Assembly (NCBI GenBank): GCA_900552325.1
Contig: URZG01000016.1
Span: 1 to 16,860, forward strand
DNA length: 16,860 nucleotides
DNA from: an uncultured Porphyromonadaceae bacterium
Lineage (GTDB): Bacteria > Bacteroidota > Bacteroidia > Bacteroidales > Muribaculaceae
Reading direction: 5' to 3'
The notes under the pieces are model-generated. The model had not been told where the DNA came from. It worked only from the letters and a program-made list of their open reading frames with translations, and made no database searches. This document shows, one piece after another, positions 1 through 8,003 of the stretch. Position 1 is the stretch's first letter, and each line of letters begins with the position of its first letter. Made by a program: the position numbers and the translations under genes.

Positions 1-314
1 TTTACCGTCTGGGCATCGCTCCCACCCGCGCAGCAGCCCGTCAGCTCGTGCTCCACAAGCACGTGACCGTCAACGGCAAGGTTGTCAACATCCCCTCCTA
101 CGCTGTAGAGCCGGGCGATGTCGTAGGTGTGCGCGAGAAATCCAAATCGCTTGAGGTCATCGCTGACAATCTGGCCGGTTTCAACCACGCCAAGTATCCC
201 TGGATCGAATGGGATGAGTCTGCAAAGGCCGGCAAACTGCTCCACGTCCCCACCCGTGAGGATATTCCCGAGAACATCAAGGAGCAGCTCATTGTCGAGC
301 TCTATTCCAAGTAA
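1..314 (+). CDS. rpsD: 30S ribosomal protein S4, C-terminal part (5' end outside window)
   Basis: This is the 3' part of the S4 gene; the reading frame is open from position 3 and ends with TAA at 312-314, giving about 103 residues. S4 is a primary 16S rRNA-binding protein that starts small-subunit assembly, and in many bacteria it represses its own operon. The visible part begins with a stretch reading YRLGIAPTRAAARQLVLHKH, followed by VNGKVVNIPSY. This is the RNA-binding S4 domain (helix plus V-N-G-K turn), and the usual S4 C-terminus follows. A GTG at position 48 is an internal codon, not the start, because S4 similarity continues upstream of it to the window edge. It lies 22 bases upstream of rpoA, the standard rpsD-rpoA-rplQ order, so co-transcription is expected. 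Confidence 0.96.
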   Translation, partial: YRLGIAPTRAAARQLVLHKHVTVNGKVVNIPSYAVEPGDVVGVREKSKSLEVIADNLAGFNHAKYPWIEWDESAKAGKLLHVPTREDIPENIKEQLIVELYSK

Positions 315-336
315 TAAACTTTAAACCTAAAGATCC

Positions 337-1323
337 ATGGCTATTTTAGCATTCCAGAAACCTGACAAGGTTGTGATGTTAGAAGCAAACAGCTTCTACG
401 GCAAGTTCGAGTTCAAGCCCCTGGAGCCCGGCTATGGTATCACTGTGGGTAACGCCCTGCGTCGCGTGCTGCTTTCCTCGCTCGAAGGCTACGCAATCGC
501 GTCGATCAAGATCGACGGCGTAAAACATGAGTTCGATACCATCCCCGGTGTAAAGGAGGATGTCACCAATATCATCTTGAACCTCAAGAAGGTGGACCTC
601 AAACAGCTTACGGAGGACACCGATACCGAAAAAGCCGTCATCAACGTGTCAGGCAAGGAGGTGTTCAAGGCCGGTGACATTGGCAAGGCCCTTTCGGCCT
701 TCGAGGTACTCAACCCCGATGAAGTCATCTGTCATTTGGATCCCGAGGCAAGCTTCAATATCGAAGTCAACATCAACAAAGGTCGCGGCTGGGTGCCTGC
801 CGACGAGAACCAGCTGGAAATCACAGATATCCAGACTCTGGCCATCGACTCCATCTACACCCCCATCAAGAACGTGAAGTACTCCGTGGAGAACTTCCGC
901 GTTGACCAGAAGACCGACTACGAGAAGCTTATTATTGAAATCACCACCAACGGCTCGATTCTTCCGCAGGACGCCCTGAAGGAAGCCGCCAAAATCATGA
1001 TCTACCACCTGATGCTCTTCTCCGACGAGAAGATCACCATCGAGACCACTGAGGCCGACGGCACCGAAGAATTCGACGAGGAAGTGCTCCACATGCGCCA
1101 GCTCCTGAAGACCAAGCTCGTGGATATGGATCTGAGCGTGCGTGCCCTCAACTGCCTCAAGAGCGCCGAAGTCGAGACCCTCGGCGAACTGGTAGTGTTC
1201 AATAAGACCGACCTCCTCAAATTCCGTAACTTCGGCAAGAAATCGGAACTCGACGAACTGCTCGCCAACCTCGGCCTGTCGTTCGGAATGGATATCTCTA
1301 AATACAAACTTGACAAAGACTGA
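337..1323 (+). CDS. rpoA: DNA-directed RNA polymerase subunit alpha
   Basis: This gene encodes the RNA polymerase alpha subunit (328 residues, normal length), whose dimer nucleates core enzyme assembly. The N-terminal dimerisation domain (about 1-230) contains the hallmark GNALRRVLLSS block (residues 39-48). The C-terminal domain (about 262-328) carries the LSVRALNCLKSAEVETLGEL helix-hairpin-helix region that contacts upstream promoter DNA and activators. An acidic linker (EATEADGTEEFDEE-like, around residues 238-250) separates the domains. The ATG at 337 gives the normal N-terminus. It sits 22 bases after rpsD and 8 bases before rplQ, inside the ribosomal protein operon. GC-rich and highly expressed in appearance, like its neighbours. 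Confidence 0.98.
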   Translation: MAILAFQKPDKVVMLEANSFYGKFEFKPLEPGYGITVGNALRRVLLSSLEGYAIASIKIDGVKHEFDTIPGVKEDVTNIILNLKKVDLKQLTEDTDTEKAVINVSGKEVFKAGDIGKALSAFEVLNPDEVICHLDPEASFNIEVNINKGRGWVPADENQLEITDIQTLAIDSIYTPIKNVKYSVENFRVDQKTDYEKLIIEITTNGSILPQDALKEAAKIMIYHLMLFSDEKITIETTEADGTEEFDEEVLHMRQLLKTKLVDMDLSVRALNCLKSAEVETLGELVVFNKTDLLKFRNFGKKSELDELLANLGLSFGMDISKYKLDKD

Positions 1324-1331
1324 CCACAACG

Positions 1332-1823
1332 ATGAGACACAATAAAAGCTTTAACCACCTCTCGCGCAAGAAGGCTCACCGCGACGCCCTCCTTGCCAAC
1401 ATGACGATCTCGCTTATCAAACACAAGCGTATCTTCACCACTCTGGCAAAGGCTAAGGCACTCCGCATGTACGCCGAGCCCCTGATCACCCGCGCCAAAG
1501 AGGACTCCATGGCCAACCGCCGCCTGGTTTTCTCCTACCTCCAGAACAAGGAGGCCGTGACCGAGCTCTTCCGTGAGATCTCGCAGAAGATCGCCGACCG
1601 TCCCGGTGGCTACACCCGCATCCTCAAGACCGGCAACCGTCTGGGCGATAACGCCAAGACCTGCTTCATCGAACTCGTTGACTACAACGAGAACATGCTC
1701 AAGGACAAGAAGGAAGCCAAGAAGACCCGCCGCACCCGCCGTGCCGGCAAGGCCGCTCCCAAAGCCGAGGAGGCTGCTACCGAAGTAAAGGCCGAGGCCC
1801 CCGCAGCTGAGGCAGCCGAATAA
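1332..1823 (+). CDS. rplQ: 50S ribosomal protein L17 with charged C-terminal tail
   Basis: This encodes ribosomal protein L17, a large-subunit protein near the exit tunnel. The conserved core begins MRHNKSFNHLSRKKAHRDAL and continues with LANMTISLIKHKRIFTTLAKAK, which is diagnostic. The core ends around residue 118. From there a tail of about 45 residues, rich in lysine, arginine, alanine and glutamate, brings the protein to 163 residues, against roughly 120-130 in Proteobacteria. Such extended tails are familiar in Bacteroidota L17. It is the last gene of the operon, starts 8 bases after rpoA, and is followed by a strong terminator hairpin. Confidence 0.97.
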   Translation: MRHNKSFNHLSRKKAHRDALLANMTISLIKHKRIFTTLAKAKALRMYAEPLITRAKEDSMANRRLVFSYLQNKEAVTELFREISQKIADRPGGYTRILKTGNRLGDNAKTCFIELVDYNENMLKDKKEAKKTRRTRRAGKAAPKAEEAATEVKAEAPAAEAAE

Positions 1824-1911
1824 TTCAGGCAGCTGATTCCGGTGTCCGCAACCCGCTGAAGAGTTGCGCCGCAGTCAAAATTCCCGAAATTTCCCACGGG
1901 AACCAATGATA

Positions 1912-1970
1912 AAAGAGGATAGACCTCCGCAAACCCGGCGACGGGCCCGGAGCTATCCTCTTTATTGTTT
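1912..1970 (+). terminator. Rho-independent terminator of the ribosomal protein operon
   Basis: The 11-base arm AAAGAGGATAG (1912-1922) is exactly complementary to CTATCCTCTTT (1953-1963). The stem continues after a 2-base bulge with CTCCG (1925-1929) pairing CGGAG (1948-1952), around a GC-rich loop. A T-rich stretch (TTTATTGTTTTTG) follows. It lies about 90 bases after the rplQ stop and closes the rpsD-rpoA-rplQ unit. The arms being A-rich then T-rich, it could also act weakly in the opposite direction. A small inverted repeat TTCCCG/CGGGAA (1881-1886/1897-1902) lies just upstream. The rest of the 1824-2034 spacer shows no recognisable gene or consensus promoter. Confidence 0.9.
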
Positions 1971-2034
1971 TTGTCAACGATTCTATTCCGACCTCATCTA
2001 AAGGTTTCATAATCTTTCATTCATCATCACCCGC

Positions 2035-3762
2035 TTGAGTCCATCATTTGAGCAATTATACGATAAATTCTGTGCCAGAGCCAGGAAAGGACTGATTCGT
2101 ATACCGTTCATGGAGAAACTGACGGTTCCGGATTGGTTTGTAAGCGTCTGTGTTTACGGCTTTTTCGTTATGTCTGTCGTCTGGTTTATTGTGGATTGCT
2201 TTTTTGAGATCAGCATTTGTAATGATGAGGGATATATGGCATTTTGTTGCAGGGATTATGCCCGGCAACCTATGGCTATGCTGACTTTTTACGGGGGATG
2301 GCTGGCAATTCACTGGTTCGGGAACCAGATAATCATCCTAAGGCTGCTGATGTGTTTTTGCCTGTGTGTGGGCGTAGGTGTGCCTTGCTGGTATTGTTAC
2401 CGGAGGACCGGAAGCCTGAGGTGGACACTGTTTATCGCTTCGTGTGTTGTAGTTTATGTACTTAATTCGCCTTTTAAGCTATATGGGTGGGATTTCGGGC
2501 CTCTATTGTATGCAGGTCCGCTCATTACTCTTTTGGTTTCGCTTTACGACAGAATAACATTTTCGAAGGTAATAGGCATAGGCTGCCTGACAACTCTGAC
2601 AATACTTGCCCGCATACCTTCCGCTATTATTGTGGTGCCGGTTTGTTTCTTGTCATTATGGGGCGCGACCAAGGGTATGAACCGACGGGGACTGAATTTC
2701 AGACTATATGCCGGAATAGGTCTGATATCCTTCCTTTCCATGTTCGTGATTTGTGTCATGGTGATGAAGGGTTCATTGATATCATATTTTGAATCCTGGC
2801 GCCCTGAAAACATTATCAACGGGCATGGGCTTCGGGATATAGGCGCCAAATATTATGATATTGCGAAGTACGATTTGTACTTGATATTCTCGTTGTCATG
2901 GATATCGAAATATGCATTCGCGTCGATCTTTGTTTTAGCCTTTTTCAGCAGGAGAAGCCGATATTTACCAGCCTTGATTTTACTCTGCTATCTGTTTTAT
3001 CGGAAGCTGATGATACCGAATTGCATGAGTGTTCCGCGTGTGGTGCTCGACTTGATAATAATCCTGTTCCCCTTTCTCTATAATTATAAGTCAAGGTTGC
3101 TTGGAGAAAATACTTTTCTCCCCATTGATAACAGAAAGTTATGGACTATCATCATATTTGTGCTTGCCTTATCGATAGGCTCTGACAGAATAATACTGCG
3201 AGCAAACTTTTATTATATGTTGCCGTTACTGCTTGTGCCGCTTTGTCTGGTGCGTCGGGGTATGATTTTTTGGATACTTCTGTTTCTCATTCTGCCAAGT
3301 TTCGTCTTTTCATTAGGCGATCGTTTAAAAAATATCCATAACTACAAGCCAATGGAAAATATATTCCCGCATCATAATCATATATATGATTTGAAAAATG
3401 CCTCTGTAAATATATATGCCCTTCGTCCCGTAATCGAGGAGATAAAGCGTGAGGGAAAACGATACGCTTTTTTCGGAGAGGAGCGTTTCATCGGCTCGTA
3501 TCTTTATGAGGACGACATTCCTTACCGGCTTAATATCTATCATGTGGATTATAAGGATGAGATGACGTCGGCCATGGATGATTTCCTATCGCAACATGAC
3601 TGCATTGTGGTGAGAGACTGGGGCGGCATAGCATATACGCGGAAAGAGATGAGACAAATGATGGAAGAACGCAATTTTTATGTAACCGCTAATCCGGGTG
3701 ATTATGTGGTTTTCGAACGATTGCAACCCGAAGAATTCCTTTCAATAACAGGCTATAAATGA
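2035..3762 (+). CDS. Polytopic membrane protein, probable GT-C fold glycosyltransferase (paralogue A)
   Basis: First of three tandem paralogues (575 residues). Many hydrophobic segments, roughly 10-12, fill residues 35-435; a soluble domain of about 140 residues follows. After the first membrane segment an Asp-Glu pair (D64-E65 in NDEGYMAFCCRDYA) sits where GT-C enzymes of the PMT/ArnT/GT39 type carry their catalytic acidic motif in a periplasmic loop. Other blocks shared with the two downstream genes are YGWDFGP, ARIPSAIIVVPVC, SWRPENIINGHG (254-265) and GSDR (382-385). By family knowledge such proteins move a sugar from a polyprenyl-phosphate carrier to lipid, glycan or protein on the periplasmic face; donor and acceptor here are unknown. 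TTG at 2035 is chosen because it aligns with the N-terminus of paralogue B and there is no in-frame ATG upstream; ATG at 2110 is the alternative. AT-richer than the flanking genes. It could instead be a flippase- or polymerase-like transporter. Confidence 0.75.
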   Translation: MSPSFEQLYDKFCARARKGLIRIPFMEKLTVPDWFVSVCVYGFFVMSVVWFIVDCFFEISICNDEGYMAFCCRDYARQPMAMLTFYGGWLAIHWFGNQIIILRLLMCFCLCVGVGVPCWYCYRRTGSLRWTLFIASCVVVYVLNSPFKLYGWDFGPLLYAGPLITLLVSLYDRITFSKVIGIGCLTTLTILARIPSAIIVVPVCFLSLWGATKGMNRRGLNFRLYAGIGLISFLSMFVICVMVMKGSLISYFESWRPENIINGHGLRDIGAKYYDIAKYDLYLIFSLSWISKYAFASIFVLAFFSRRSRYLPALILLCYLFYRKLMIPNCMSVPRVVLDLIIILFPFLYNYKSRLLGENTFLPIDNRKLWTIIIFVLALSIGSDRIILRANFYYMLPLLLVPLCLVRRGMIFWILLFLILPSFVFSLGDRLKNIHNYKPMENIFPHHNHIYDLKNASVNIYALRPVIEEIKREGKRYAFFGEERFIGSYLYEDDIPYRLNIYHVDYKDEMTSAMDDFLSQHDCIVVRDWGGIAYTRKEMRQMMEERNFYVTANPGDYVVFERLQPEEFLSITGYK

Positions 3763-5483
3763 AAGGTATAGAAAAGATATTCACAAATATTAATGAAAGG
3801 CTCAGCAACGGAATAATCCGGATACCGTTCGCTGAAAAGTGGAGTGTGCCTCAATGGTTGGTGAGTCTTTGTATTTACGGTTGGTTCGCTCTTGTGGTGG
3901 TATGGTTTGTAGCCGACTGTTTTTTCGGTCAGGTAATCAATACGGATGAGTGTTATATGGCATTGTGCTGCCGCGACTATGCACAGCAGCCTATAGCGAT
4001 GCTTACGTTCTATCTCGGCTGGCTGGCTATTCAGGTATTCGGCGATCAGGTCATCACTCTGCGGTTGCTGATGTGTTTATGCGTGTTTGTTGGCGTGGGT
4101 GTGCCGTGCTGGTATTGCCATAGGCGCACCGGGAGCATCAGATGGCCGCTTTTTATATTTACCTGCATCCTGATAGCCGTCCGAAGCCAGTATTACAAGT
4201 TTTATGGCTGGGACCTCGGGCCGATAATATTTGCGGGACCATTGATAACGTTTATCATATCACTTTATGACGGGTTGACGGTTAAGAGGGTAGTTTATGT
4301 AGGCATTTTTGCTGCCCTCATGATTCTTTCCAGAGTTCCGTCCGGAATAATTGTCGTACCCGTATGTTTTGTATCTCTATGGGTAGCCACCAAGGGTCAG
4401 AAAGACAGGAATAAAGCTTATTGGAATAATCTCGGAATAGGTCTGGTATCATTTACATTGACAGCAATGGCAGTTATTTATTTAATGAAGGGCTCCGTGT
4501 CATCCTACATCATGTCATGGCGCCCGGAGAATATAATTACCGGTCATGGCGTCAGGGAAGCAATGGACTTTTATTTAAAGTTCCTAAAGGAAGATTTCAA
4601 TTTAATATACTCCGAAGGATGGATTGCTAAATACGCTCTTTTCTCTATCTTTTTATTATTATTGTTTTCAAGAAACAGTCGTTTGCTGCCGGGGGCAGTA
4701 TTATTGGTATTACTTTCGTATCAGCAACTTGTGCACCATGGACTTATTAACGTCCCCCATGTGATTTTTGATCTTGCCATTATATTACTGCCGATTTTAT
4801 ATAACTTAAAATCACTTTTAATCGGAAGCAGGGAACGTCTGGAAATAGACAGCCGTAAATATTGGACGATGATTCTGTTCGTTTTCGTAATGGTGATAGG
4901 ATCAGATCGCTTGCTGCGACGTGTAGATCTGTTTTATATGCTGCCAATATTCTTAGTGAGTGCCTATCCCGTGAGGAGAGGAATCATTTTTTGGATATTG
5001 CTATTTCTAACTTTCCCCGGATGGGTATTCAGTACAGGTTACAGAATTCAAAGGACAGCGATATGTAGCCCGCTTGAAAATGTTCTGCCGCGCCATAAAT
5101 ACGTGTATGACGAGGTGGCTGCTACTATGTATGTCTCCCCTTTGGAACCGGTTACCGACCTGTTTAAAAGAGAGGGGAAGAGAGTGTGTACATTTAGTCA
5201 GGGCAGATATGCTCCGTCTTATCTTTATTACGATGGTTTACCTTACAGGCTTAATGTATTCCATTTCTATTATAACAAAGACTTTATAGACGCTCTGGAT
5301 GACTTTGCTGAGAATAATGATGCAATGATTCTGTATAGCAAAGAATTGCCGCTTTATAGTCAGGATGAATTGCCGGGAATGATGCGTGAGCGCGGATTTT
5401 ATCTCACCGGCCGCCCCGGAGAGTTCCTTGTGTACGAGCGCATCCGCCCCAGGGATTTCATAACAATCCGGGATACTTATTGA
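3759..5483 (+). CDS. Polytopic membrane protein, probable GT-C fold glycosyltransferase (paralogue B)
   Basis: Second paralogue (574 residues), the closest relative of paralogue A: by eye about three quarters of residues match over the 70 residues around the Asp-Glu motif. The layout is the same: short cytoplasmic N-terminus with RIPFAEKW, membrane segment, D63-E64 within TDECYMALCCRDYAQQP, CWYCHRRTG, YGWDLGP, SRVPSGIIVVPVC, SWRPENIITGHG (from residue 253) and GSDR (from residue 381). A C-terminal soluble domain starts near residue 435 and contains SYLYYDGLPYRLNVFHFYY. Its ATG overlaps the stop of paralogue A in the sequence ATGA (3759-3762), which suggests translational coupling. Function is inferred only from the GT-C-like topology and acidic loop motif. 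An internal gene duplication is the simplest origin. Confidence 0.77.
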   Translation: MKGIEKIFTNINERLSNGIIRIPFAEKWSVPQWLVSLCIYGWFALVVVWFVADCFFGQVINTDECYMALCCRDYAQQPIAMLTFYLGWLAIQVFGDQVITLRLLMCLCVFVGVGVPCWYCHRRTGSIRWPLFIFTCILIAVRSQYYKFYGWDLGPIIFAGPLITFIISLYDGLTVKRVVYVGIFAALMILSRVPSGIIVVPVCFVSLWVATKGQKDRNKAYWNNLGIGLVSFTLTAMAVIYLMKGSVSSYIMSWRPENIITGHGVREAMDFYLKFLKEDFNLIYSEGWIAKYALFSIFLLLLFSRNSRLLPGAVLLVLLSYQQLVHHGLINVPHVIFDLAIILLPILYNLKSLLIGSRERLEIDSRKYWTMILFVFVMVIGSDRLLRRVDLFYMLPIFLVSAYPVRRGIIFWILLFLTFPGWVFSTGYRIQRTAICSPLENVLPRHKYVYDEVAATMYVSPLEPVTDLFKREGKRVCTFSQGRYAPSYLYYDGLPYRLNVFHFYYNKDFIDALDDFAENNDAMILYSKELPLYSQDELPGMMRERGFYLTGRPGEFLVYERIRPRDFITIRDTY

Positions 5484-7198
5484 TGGTGAAAATGGTAAAC
5501 TCAATTACAAAGATGCACGCTTTAAGTAATAGAGAAAATACAGCATTTATGTCTCGCAGAATGATAGATTTCATTCTGTGGGTGTTGTTTGCCGTCACTT
5601 TTGTATGGTATTGGTCGGGGAGTTTCATTGCCTACAGATTAATCCAGGACGAAAGTTATATGGCGTTGTGTTGCAGGGATTATGCCGAACAACCGATTGC
5701 CATGCTGAGTTTTTACATCGGTTGGCTTGGCACACAGTTGTTCGGCGACCATGTGATAGTATTGCGCCTTTTGGCAGCGGCGAGTATGTTTGGGGCTGCC
5801 TTGATTCCTTGCGTGTATTTCTATAGGCAGACCGGAAACAAGAGGTGGACGGTGTTTTTGTTGACCGTGTGCATGATTGCGATACGGTGTACACGCCATG
5901 AGTTTTTCAGCTGGGATACTATGCCGACGATCTTTGCGGGGTGGCTGCTTACAATTCTTGTCAGCTATGTCAGGACTCCTTCAAACGGCACCGCTCTGTG
6001 GGGCGCGGTGGCATTGGCAATGTTGGTCCTGTCGAGAGTGCCGACGGCCATAGTGGCTGTGCCGGTTTGTATCGTGGTTATTTTTGCAGTTGGGAACCGT
6101 TGGGGCGTTTCTATGAAAATGCGGCTGAGACTTCTTGGGAAATGTGCCGTTCTTTGTATTCTTGTATCGTTGGTTATTATGGTGCTGATGTGTGGTAGCC
6201 CGACGGCTTATTTCGGATCCTGGATTCCTGAGAACATCATCAACGGACACAATCTGCGGGATATGGTGAAAGCCGATACCCATTGGAATTTCTCTTCGTG
6301 GGCTTTTAGATATATGTGCGGAACATACTGGCTTTTCCACTGGGGATTCTTAGCTCTGCTTGTGACATATCTTGTTAAAGGGCTTCGGCGTCTGTATGTC
6401 GGTATTATATTGCTGACGCTTATTATTGTCTATAATGTCATGACAAATCCCTGGGTGTCCTTCCCTTTCTTTGCCATTGCTGGAAGCCTGTTGTTGTATG
6501 TACCATGCCATAATCTGGTGGAACGATATGTGAGACACGGCGATGATATTGAAAAAATGGAACCGCTTGTTGTATGGGTAGTGTTGTTCTTCTCTTTGGT
6601 TCAGATGGTAGGATCAGATCAGCTCCCGATACGTATCACGTTCTTTTACAGTATTCCTCTCCTTATGGTGTTCCTTTACTCACGGAGAAAAGGGATATTG
6701 TTATGGATTATGCTGTTTATGACACTCCCGGCATTAGCTGCGGGAATTAGAAATAATATTGATGCTTTCGGTCAGAATGATCGCCTAATAGGGAAACTAC
6801 CGCGCAGGGAACTGATAGCGGATACAAAAGTAAACATTGATGCGTTTTTGACTTTTAAGTCGTTGACGGACAGTCTGACACGAATGGATGAAAAATATCT
6901 ATTCATCGGCCCTGATCGTTATGAGCTTATATATTTCTATCAGAAAGATAAACCCTTTCATCTCAATCATTTCCACTATTATTATAGGGATGAGTCGTTA
7001 AAGTTGATCCATTCCATTCCGGATTCCGTATCAGTTGTGATAATCAAGGAAATAGGAATCATCTCCTTGACTCCTGAGGAACTGGAGCCGGAACTTGCTG
7101 CCATGGGTTTCAGAAAGGAAAGCAAGGTAGGCGAATATGAGGTGTATGGAAGGAGAATAAAACGAAAAAATGAATATGATGGAAGGACAAGATATTGA
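5483..7198 (+). CDS. Polytopic membrane protein, probable GT-C fold glycosyltransferase (paralogue C)
   Basis: Third and most diverged paralogue (571 residues from the chosen start). It keeps the core signature: D56-E57 in QDESYMALCCRDYAEQP, SRVPTAIVAVPVC, SWIPENIINGHN (from residue 246), GSDQ (from residue 377) and a C-terminal soluble domain ending in KVGEYEVYGRR. It lacks the CWYC pair of A and B. ATG at 5483 shares one base with the TGA of paralogue B (5481-5483). A TTG at 5480 would add one residue, and ATG codons at 5492 and 5513 are also possible. After VYGRR the tail (IKRKNEYDGRTRY) does not match the tails of A and B, and its codons overlap the start of the thioesterase gene by 29 bases. 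Probably co-translated with A and B; sugar and acceptor are unknown. Confidence 0.74.
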   Translation: MVKMVNSITKMHALSNRENTAFMSRRMIDFILWVLFAVTFVWYWSGSFIAYRLIQDESYMALCCRDYAEQPIAMLSFYIGWLGTQLFGDHVIVLRLLAAASMFGAALIPCVYFYRQTGNKRWTVFLLTVCMIAIRCTRHEFFSWDTMPTIFAGWLLTILVSYVRTPSNGTALWGAVALAMLVLSRVPTAIVAVPVCIVVIFAVGNRWGVSMKMRLRLLGKCAVLCILVSLVIMVLMCGSPTAYFGSWIPENIINGHNLRDMVKADTHWNFSSWAFRYMCGTYWLFHWGFLALLVTYLVKGLRRLYVGIILLTLIIVYNVMTNPWVSFPFFAIAGSLLLYVPCHNLVERYVRHGDDIEKMEPLVVWVVLFFSLVQMVGSDQLPIRITFFYSIPLLMVFLYSRRKGILLWIMLFMTLPALAAGIRNNIDAFGQNDRLIGKLPRRELIADTKVNIDAFLTFKSLTDSLTRMDEKYLFIGPDRYELIYFYQKDKPFHLNHFHYYYRDESLKLIHSIPDSVSVVIIKEIGIISLTPEELEPELAAMGFRKESKVGEYEVYGRRIKRKNEYDGRTRY

Positions 7199-7943
7199 GC
7201 GGGCAGCGGGGCTGCCGCGGGAATGGGAGGAGGAGTGGTTTCTGACGCCGGCGGAATGTAACCCGGAGGGGAGGATGCCGCTGACGCTGTTGATCAACAG
7301 GCTGATAGAGATCGCCACGCTCCATGCCAACGCTATCGGAATCGGTTATGCCGACATCGTGGGGAGACACCACACGTGGGTGCTGTCGCGTGTGGCGGTG
7401 GAGATGAAGCGCTATCCGGGGGTGAACGACACTTACCGCATACGCACGTGGGTGTGCTCGGTGAACCGCCTCTTCTCGGAGCGCGATTTCTGCATTATGG
7501 CGGCCGACGGCGAGGTACTGGGCTGGGCGAGAACGGTGTGGGGGATGCTCGACACCGACACGCGCCGCGCAGCCGACATTTCGTATATGGCGTGGATCGA
7601 GGCGCTGGCGCTCCCGGATGCATGCCCTATAGCGCGGGCTTCGCGCCCGCAGGCGCTCCGCGAATACTCCACGGAGCGCTACCGTTTCACTTATTGCGAC
7701 CTGGATTTCAACCGCCATGTCAACTCGTCGCGCTACATCGAGCTGCTTCTCAACCAGTGGCCGCTCGAATACCACGATGCCAACCGATTGACACGTTTCG
7801 AGATAGCCTACCTCCATGAGGCGTATTTCAATCAGGAGGTTGAAGTGCGCCTGTCGGCGGCGGGAGAGGAGACGCGGGCCGAGCTGATGGCCGGCGATAC
7901 GGCGCTGTGCCGCGCTTTGCTGCGTTTCTCGCCCCGTTCATGA
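7170..7943 (+). CDS. Acyl-ACP thioesterase (FatA/FatB-like, bacterial)
   Basis: This enzyme hydrolyses fatty acyl-acyl carrier protein to free fatty acid and ACP in the cytoplasm. The 257 residues form a double hot-dog arrangement: an N-terminal half with LTLLINRLIEIATLHANAIG and HHTWVLSRV, and a C-terminal half with FTYCDLDFNRHVNSSRYIE. The pattern D179-x-N181-x-H183 matches the catalytic DxNxH segment of plant FatA/FatB. Glu217 in AYLHEAYF may be the acidic partner, by alignment from memory. A Bacteroides thetaiotaomicron homologue of this family has been crystallised. ATG at 7170 is chosen; ATGs at 7176 and 7179 are equally possible. Even from 7179 it overlaps paralogue C by 20 bases. The gene is strikingly more GC-rich than the three upstream genes. 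Possible roles are setting membrane or lipid A acyl supply, or fatty acid release. Confidence 0.9.
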   Translation: MNMMEGQDIERAAGLPREWEEEWFLTPAECNPEGRMPLTLLINRLIEIATLHANAIGIGYADIVGRHHTWVLSRVAVEMKRYPGVNDTYRIRTWVCSVNRLFSERDFCIMAADGEVLGWARTVWGMLDTDTRRAADISYMAWIEALALPDACPIARASRPQALREYSTERYRFTYCDLDFNRHVNSSRYIELLLNQWPLEYHDANRLTRFEIAYLHEAYFNQEVEVRLSAAGEETRAELMAGDTALCRALLRFSPRS

Positions 7944-7951
7944 GTATAAAT

Positions 7952-7983
7952 CTTGGTTGTTACAGGAAAAAGACTTACCTTTG
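7952..7983 (+). promoter_or_regulatory. Bacteroidota-type promoter for the aminotransferase gene
   Basis: TACCTTTG at 7976-7983 is a perfect match to the Bacteroidota -7 consensus TAnnTTTG. A TTG at 7953-7955 lies 20 bases upstream, in the range for the -33 element. Transcription would begin near 7990, only about 14 bases before the ATG at 8004. This both starts a new transcription unit and argues against the longer reading frame that opens at 7953. Confidence 0.75.
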
Positions 7984-8003
7984 CGGTACTAAATTTCTTC
8001 AGT

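Noticed and set aside
649..1329. Minus-strand open frame (226 codons) opposite rpoA
   Set aside because: rpoA is unambiguous, and this frame is an antisense shadow without motifs or its own context.
7110..7817. Minus-strand open frame (235 codons) opposite the thioesterase gene
   Set aside because: The His/Arg-rich composition is typical of an antisense shadow; the catalytic motif lies on the plus strand.
7953..8003. 17-codon N-terminal extension of the aminotransferase from GTG
   Set aside because: It overlaps a consensus promoter and does not match the family N-terminus, which begins near SNSRISRRIQALSAS.
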